From: Xiheicaenibacterium sp046351325
GTDB lineage: Bacteria; Myxococcota_A; Polyangia; Polyangiales; Polyangiaceae
Length of the DNA stretch: 64,000 bases
Assembly (NCBI GenBank): GCA_046351325.1
Contig: JAXLYR010000001.1
Coordinates: 1,550,001-1,614,000, forward strand
Reading direction: 5' to 3'
Position 1 is the first letter of the stretch. The number at the start of each line of letters is the position of its first letter. A program made the translations under genes and the position numbers. Below are positions 62,475 through 64,000 of the stretch, piece by piece. The notes below the pieces were generated by a model, which was given only the letters and a program-made list of their open reading frames with translations, searched no databases and was not told where the DNA came from.

Positions 62475-63623
62475 GTGGAGAGCCACTTCGCACCGCCCGA
62501 ACGCACGGATGTTGCGGAGCTGCGCATCGAAATCGAGACCGTCACCTCCAACCCGATCATCGACGAGCTCCTGCGCAGCGTCCAAGGGCTGGTCGCGGTT
62601 CTCGATGGCAATCGACAGGTCCTCGCGCTGAACCGCGAGCTCTTGGAGACCGCGGGTGTCGACGCCCCCGAGGCAGCGCTCGGCCTGCGCCCTGGCGAGC
62701 TGCTGTCCTGTGTTCACGCTCACGAAATGGAGGCCGGGTGCGGGACGAGCCGCTTCTGCTCCACGTGCGGCGCTGCGATCGCCATCACCACGAGCTTGGC
62801 CACTGACAAGCCTGTAGAGCGCGCCTGCGCGCTCCACGTCTCTCGTGACGGGGAGGAGCGCGATCTCTATCTCTCTGTCCGAGCCTGCCCAATCCGCGTC
62901 TCGGGTGTGCGCTTTCTGCTTTTGTTCATGCAGGACATCTCGAAAGTTCAGCAGCTCGTGGCGCTGGAGCAGGTGTTCTTCCACGACGTGAACAACCTGC
63001 TGAGCGGCCTTCTGACGGAAGCGGAGCTGCTGGCCGAGGGTGGCGTCGACGTAAAAGAGATGGCCCTCGAGATCGCGGCTCTCACGCGACGCCTCCACAC
63101 CGAGGTCGTGACGCAGCAGGCGTTGAGCGCGGGCGCCGAGGGGGTCACGCCGCAGCACCTCGTGACACGCCCAGAGAAGACGACCTCTGGCGCGTTGCTC
63201 GCCGAGATCGAGCGGGTGTTCGCCCACCACCCGGTCGCCCGCCGGCGACGCTTGGAGATCGTCGACGACGCCGCGTGCGCCCTCGTGGTCGATGTTCCGC
63301 TCGCCCTGCGCGTCGTGGCGAACATGGTGACCAACGCTTGCGAAGCGAGCCTAGTGGACGCCGTGATACGCGTTCGCGCGCGGCTCGACGAGCGCGGCGC
63401 GGTGGTCTTCTCGGTGTGGAACCGCGGCGCGATACCCCAGAACGTCCAGCGGCGTGTGTTTCAGCGGAACTTCTCGACCAAATCAGCGCTCGGGCGCGGG
63501 CTCGGGACGTTCTCGATGAAGCTGCTCGGAGAGACGTACCTGCACGGGCACGTCAGCTTCCGCTCCAGCGAGGCCGAGGGGACAGAGTTCGAAATCGCGC
63601 TGCCGCGCTCGCCGGCCCCCTGA
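62475..63623 (+). CDS. Sensor histidine kinase with Cys-rich PAS domain
   Basis: 382 residues, GTG start. PAS domain about 35-150 with an unusual Cys/His cluster: C79, H81, H83, C89, C95 and C98 in LSCVHAHEMEAGCGTSRFCSTCGA, probably a metal or iron-sulfur site. HisKA-like helix EQVFFHDVNNLLSGLL (His170), then the ATPase: N box VANMVTNACEAS and G box GRGLGTFSMKLL. No membrane helix, so a cytoplasmic sensor. No adjacent response regulator is visible. Confidence 0.85.
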   Translation: MESHFAPPERTDVAELRIEIETVTSNPIIDELLRSVQGLVAVLDGNRQVLALNRELLETAGVDAPEAALGLRPGELLSCVHAHEMEAGCGTSRFCSTCGAAIAITTSLATDKPVERACALHVSRDGEERDLYLSVRACPIRVSGVRFLLLFMQDISKVQQLVALEQVFFHDVNNLLSGLLTEAELLAEGGVDVKEMALEIAALTRRLHTEVVTQQALSAGAEGVTPQHLVTRPEKTTSGALLAEIERVFAHHPVARRRRLEIVDDAACALVVDVPLALRVVANMVTNACEASLVDAVIRVRARLDERGAVVFSVWNRGAIPQNVQRRVFQRNFSTKSALGRGLGTFSMKLLGETYLHGHVSFRSSEAEGTEFEIALPRSPAP

Positions 63624-63641
63624 CCTCACGGCCCGTCGCGC

Positions 63642-64000
63642 TCAGGCGATGCGGAAGCCCGGGTCGTCGTCGTCCCCACGCTTGCGCGGCGGCCGACCGT
63701 ACTTCTTCTCGTACTCCTCGCGGCTCTTCGGCCAGTCGTCACCGTCGCGCCCGTACTTCTTCTCGTACTCCTCGCGCGTCTTCGGCCAGTCGTCGTCATC
63801 CTTCTTCGACCCCGCAGCCTGACTCTCCTCGGGGTTCGCGCCCTCGGCCGCGGCCGCGTTCTGCTCCTCGTCGAAGGCCTTCTGCGCGCGCTTGCCGAAC
63901 TCGGTCAGCTCGCCGCCGACGAACGACGCGACGTTCGACGCCGCGCGAACGATCTCCCGGCTGGCGTCGTCGAGCGCTCGCCCGAGGTTCGACCCGACGT
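63642..64000 (-). CDS. Acidic/basic repeat protein, C-terminal part (5' end outside window)
   Basis: Minus-strand frame ends at TGA 63644-63642 and is open to the right edge, 119 residues. It starts within the window as ALDDASREIVRAASNVASF... and ends with two copies of DDWPKxREEYEKKYGR (DDWPKTREEYEKKYGR and DDWPKSREEYEKKYGR), then PPRKRGDDDDPGFRIA. The repeats alternate acidic and basic residues and look like a charged tail or linker. Start and function unknown. Confidence 0.6.
   Translation of the reverse strand, partial: VGSNLGRALDDASREIVRAASNVASFVGGELTEFGKRAQKAFDEEQNAAAAEGANPEESQAAGSKKDDDDWPKTREEYEKKYGRDGDDWPKSREEYEKKYGRPPRKRGDDDDPGFRIA

Overview
GC-rich, gene-dense 64 kb of chromosomal DNA, most likely from a myxobacterium (Myxococcota, probably Polyangiales). 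The pointers are MYXO-CTERM-like C-terminal sorting signals (3320..4864, 39534..39761), two multidomain Ser/Thr kinases, an MglA-like GTPase, an AgmX/TonB-like C-terminal domain, many lipoproteins with Ala/Ser/Gly/Pro-rich linkers, and large numbers of long antisense shadow frames. I see no rRNA, tRNA, CRISPR array, IS element or prophage.

Layout. 0-10 kb: end of an FAD-linked oxidase, Omp85-type barrel, PfkB-like protein, beta-helix surface protein, M19-type dipeptidase lipoprotein, HEAT-like lipoprotein, and an arrestin-like membrane pair. 10-22 kb: fused isopropylmalate dehydratase, FAD amine oxidase plus GT2 glycosyltransferase, beta-propeller and transglutaminase lipoprotein operon, a 0.7 kb repeat-bearing gene-free stretch, zinc-ribbon protein plus EamA transporter, MglA-like GTPase. 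22-35 kb: GlpA/GlpB-like glycerol-3-phosphate dehydrogenase subunits, PQQ-propeller plus Ser/Thr kinase, secreted TPR and Cys-rich proteins, S41 protease, ECF sigma factor coupled to a Pro-rich membrane protein, GH19 chitinase-like gene. 35-44 kb: rpsT, diflavin (CysJ-like) reductase, NADP-binding oxidoreductase with divergent LysR, polA, FadL-type porin. 44-50 kb: TetR operon diverging from adenosine deaminase, MBL hydrolase, FHA-sigma54 activator (disrupted), two lipoproteins. 50-64 kb: kinase-AAA-TPR gene with three apparent frameshifts, a coupled pair of pseudoenzymes (hydrolase without nucleophile, cysteine-free radical-SAM/B12-like protein), dienelactone hydrolase (frameshifted), hydrolase, then a Nudix-NAD kinase-M28 peptidase operon, a histidine kinase with a Cys-rich PAS, and an acidic repeat protein cut by the window end.

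How it works together: mostly housekeeping and cell-surface functions arranged as short operons with 1-4 bp stop/start overlaps. The most unusual signals are (i) a recurrent TANNNT box 5-7 nt in front of start codons, implying leaderless mRNAs; (ii) short GC-rich palindromic repeats lying mainly between convergent genes, one apparently inserted in an FHA domain; (iii) a cluster of enzymes that keep their fold signature but lack catalytic residues. Several single-base frameshifts between 34 and 57 kb could be assembly errors and should be resolved before biological interpretation.
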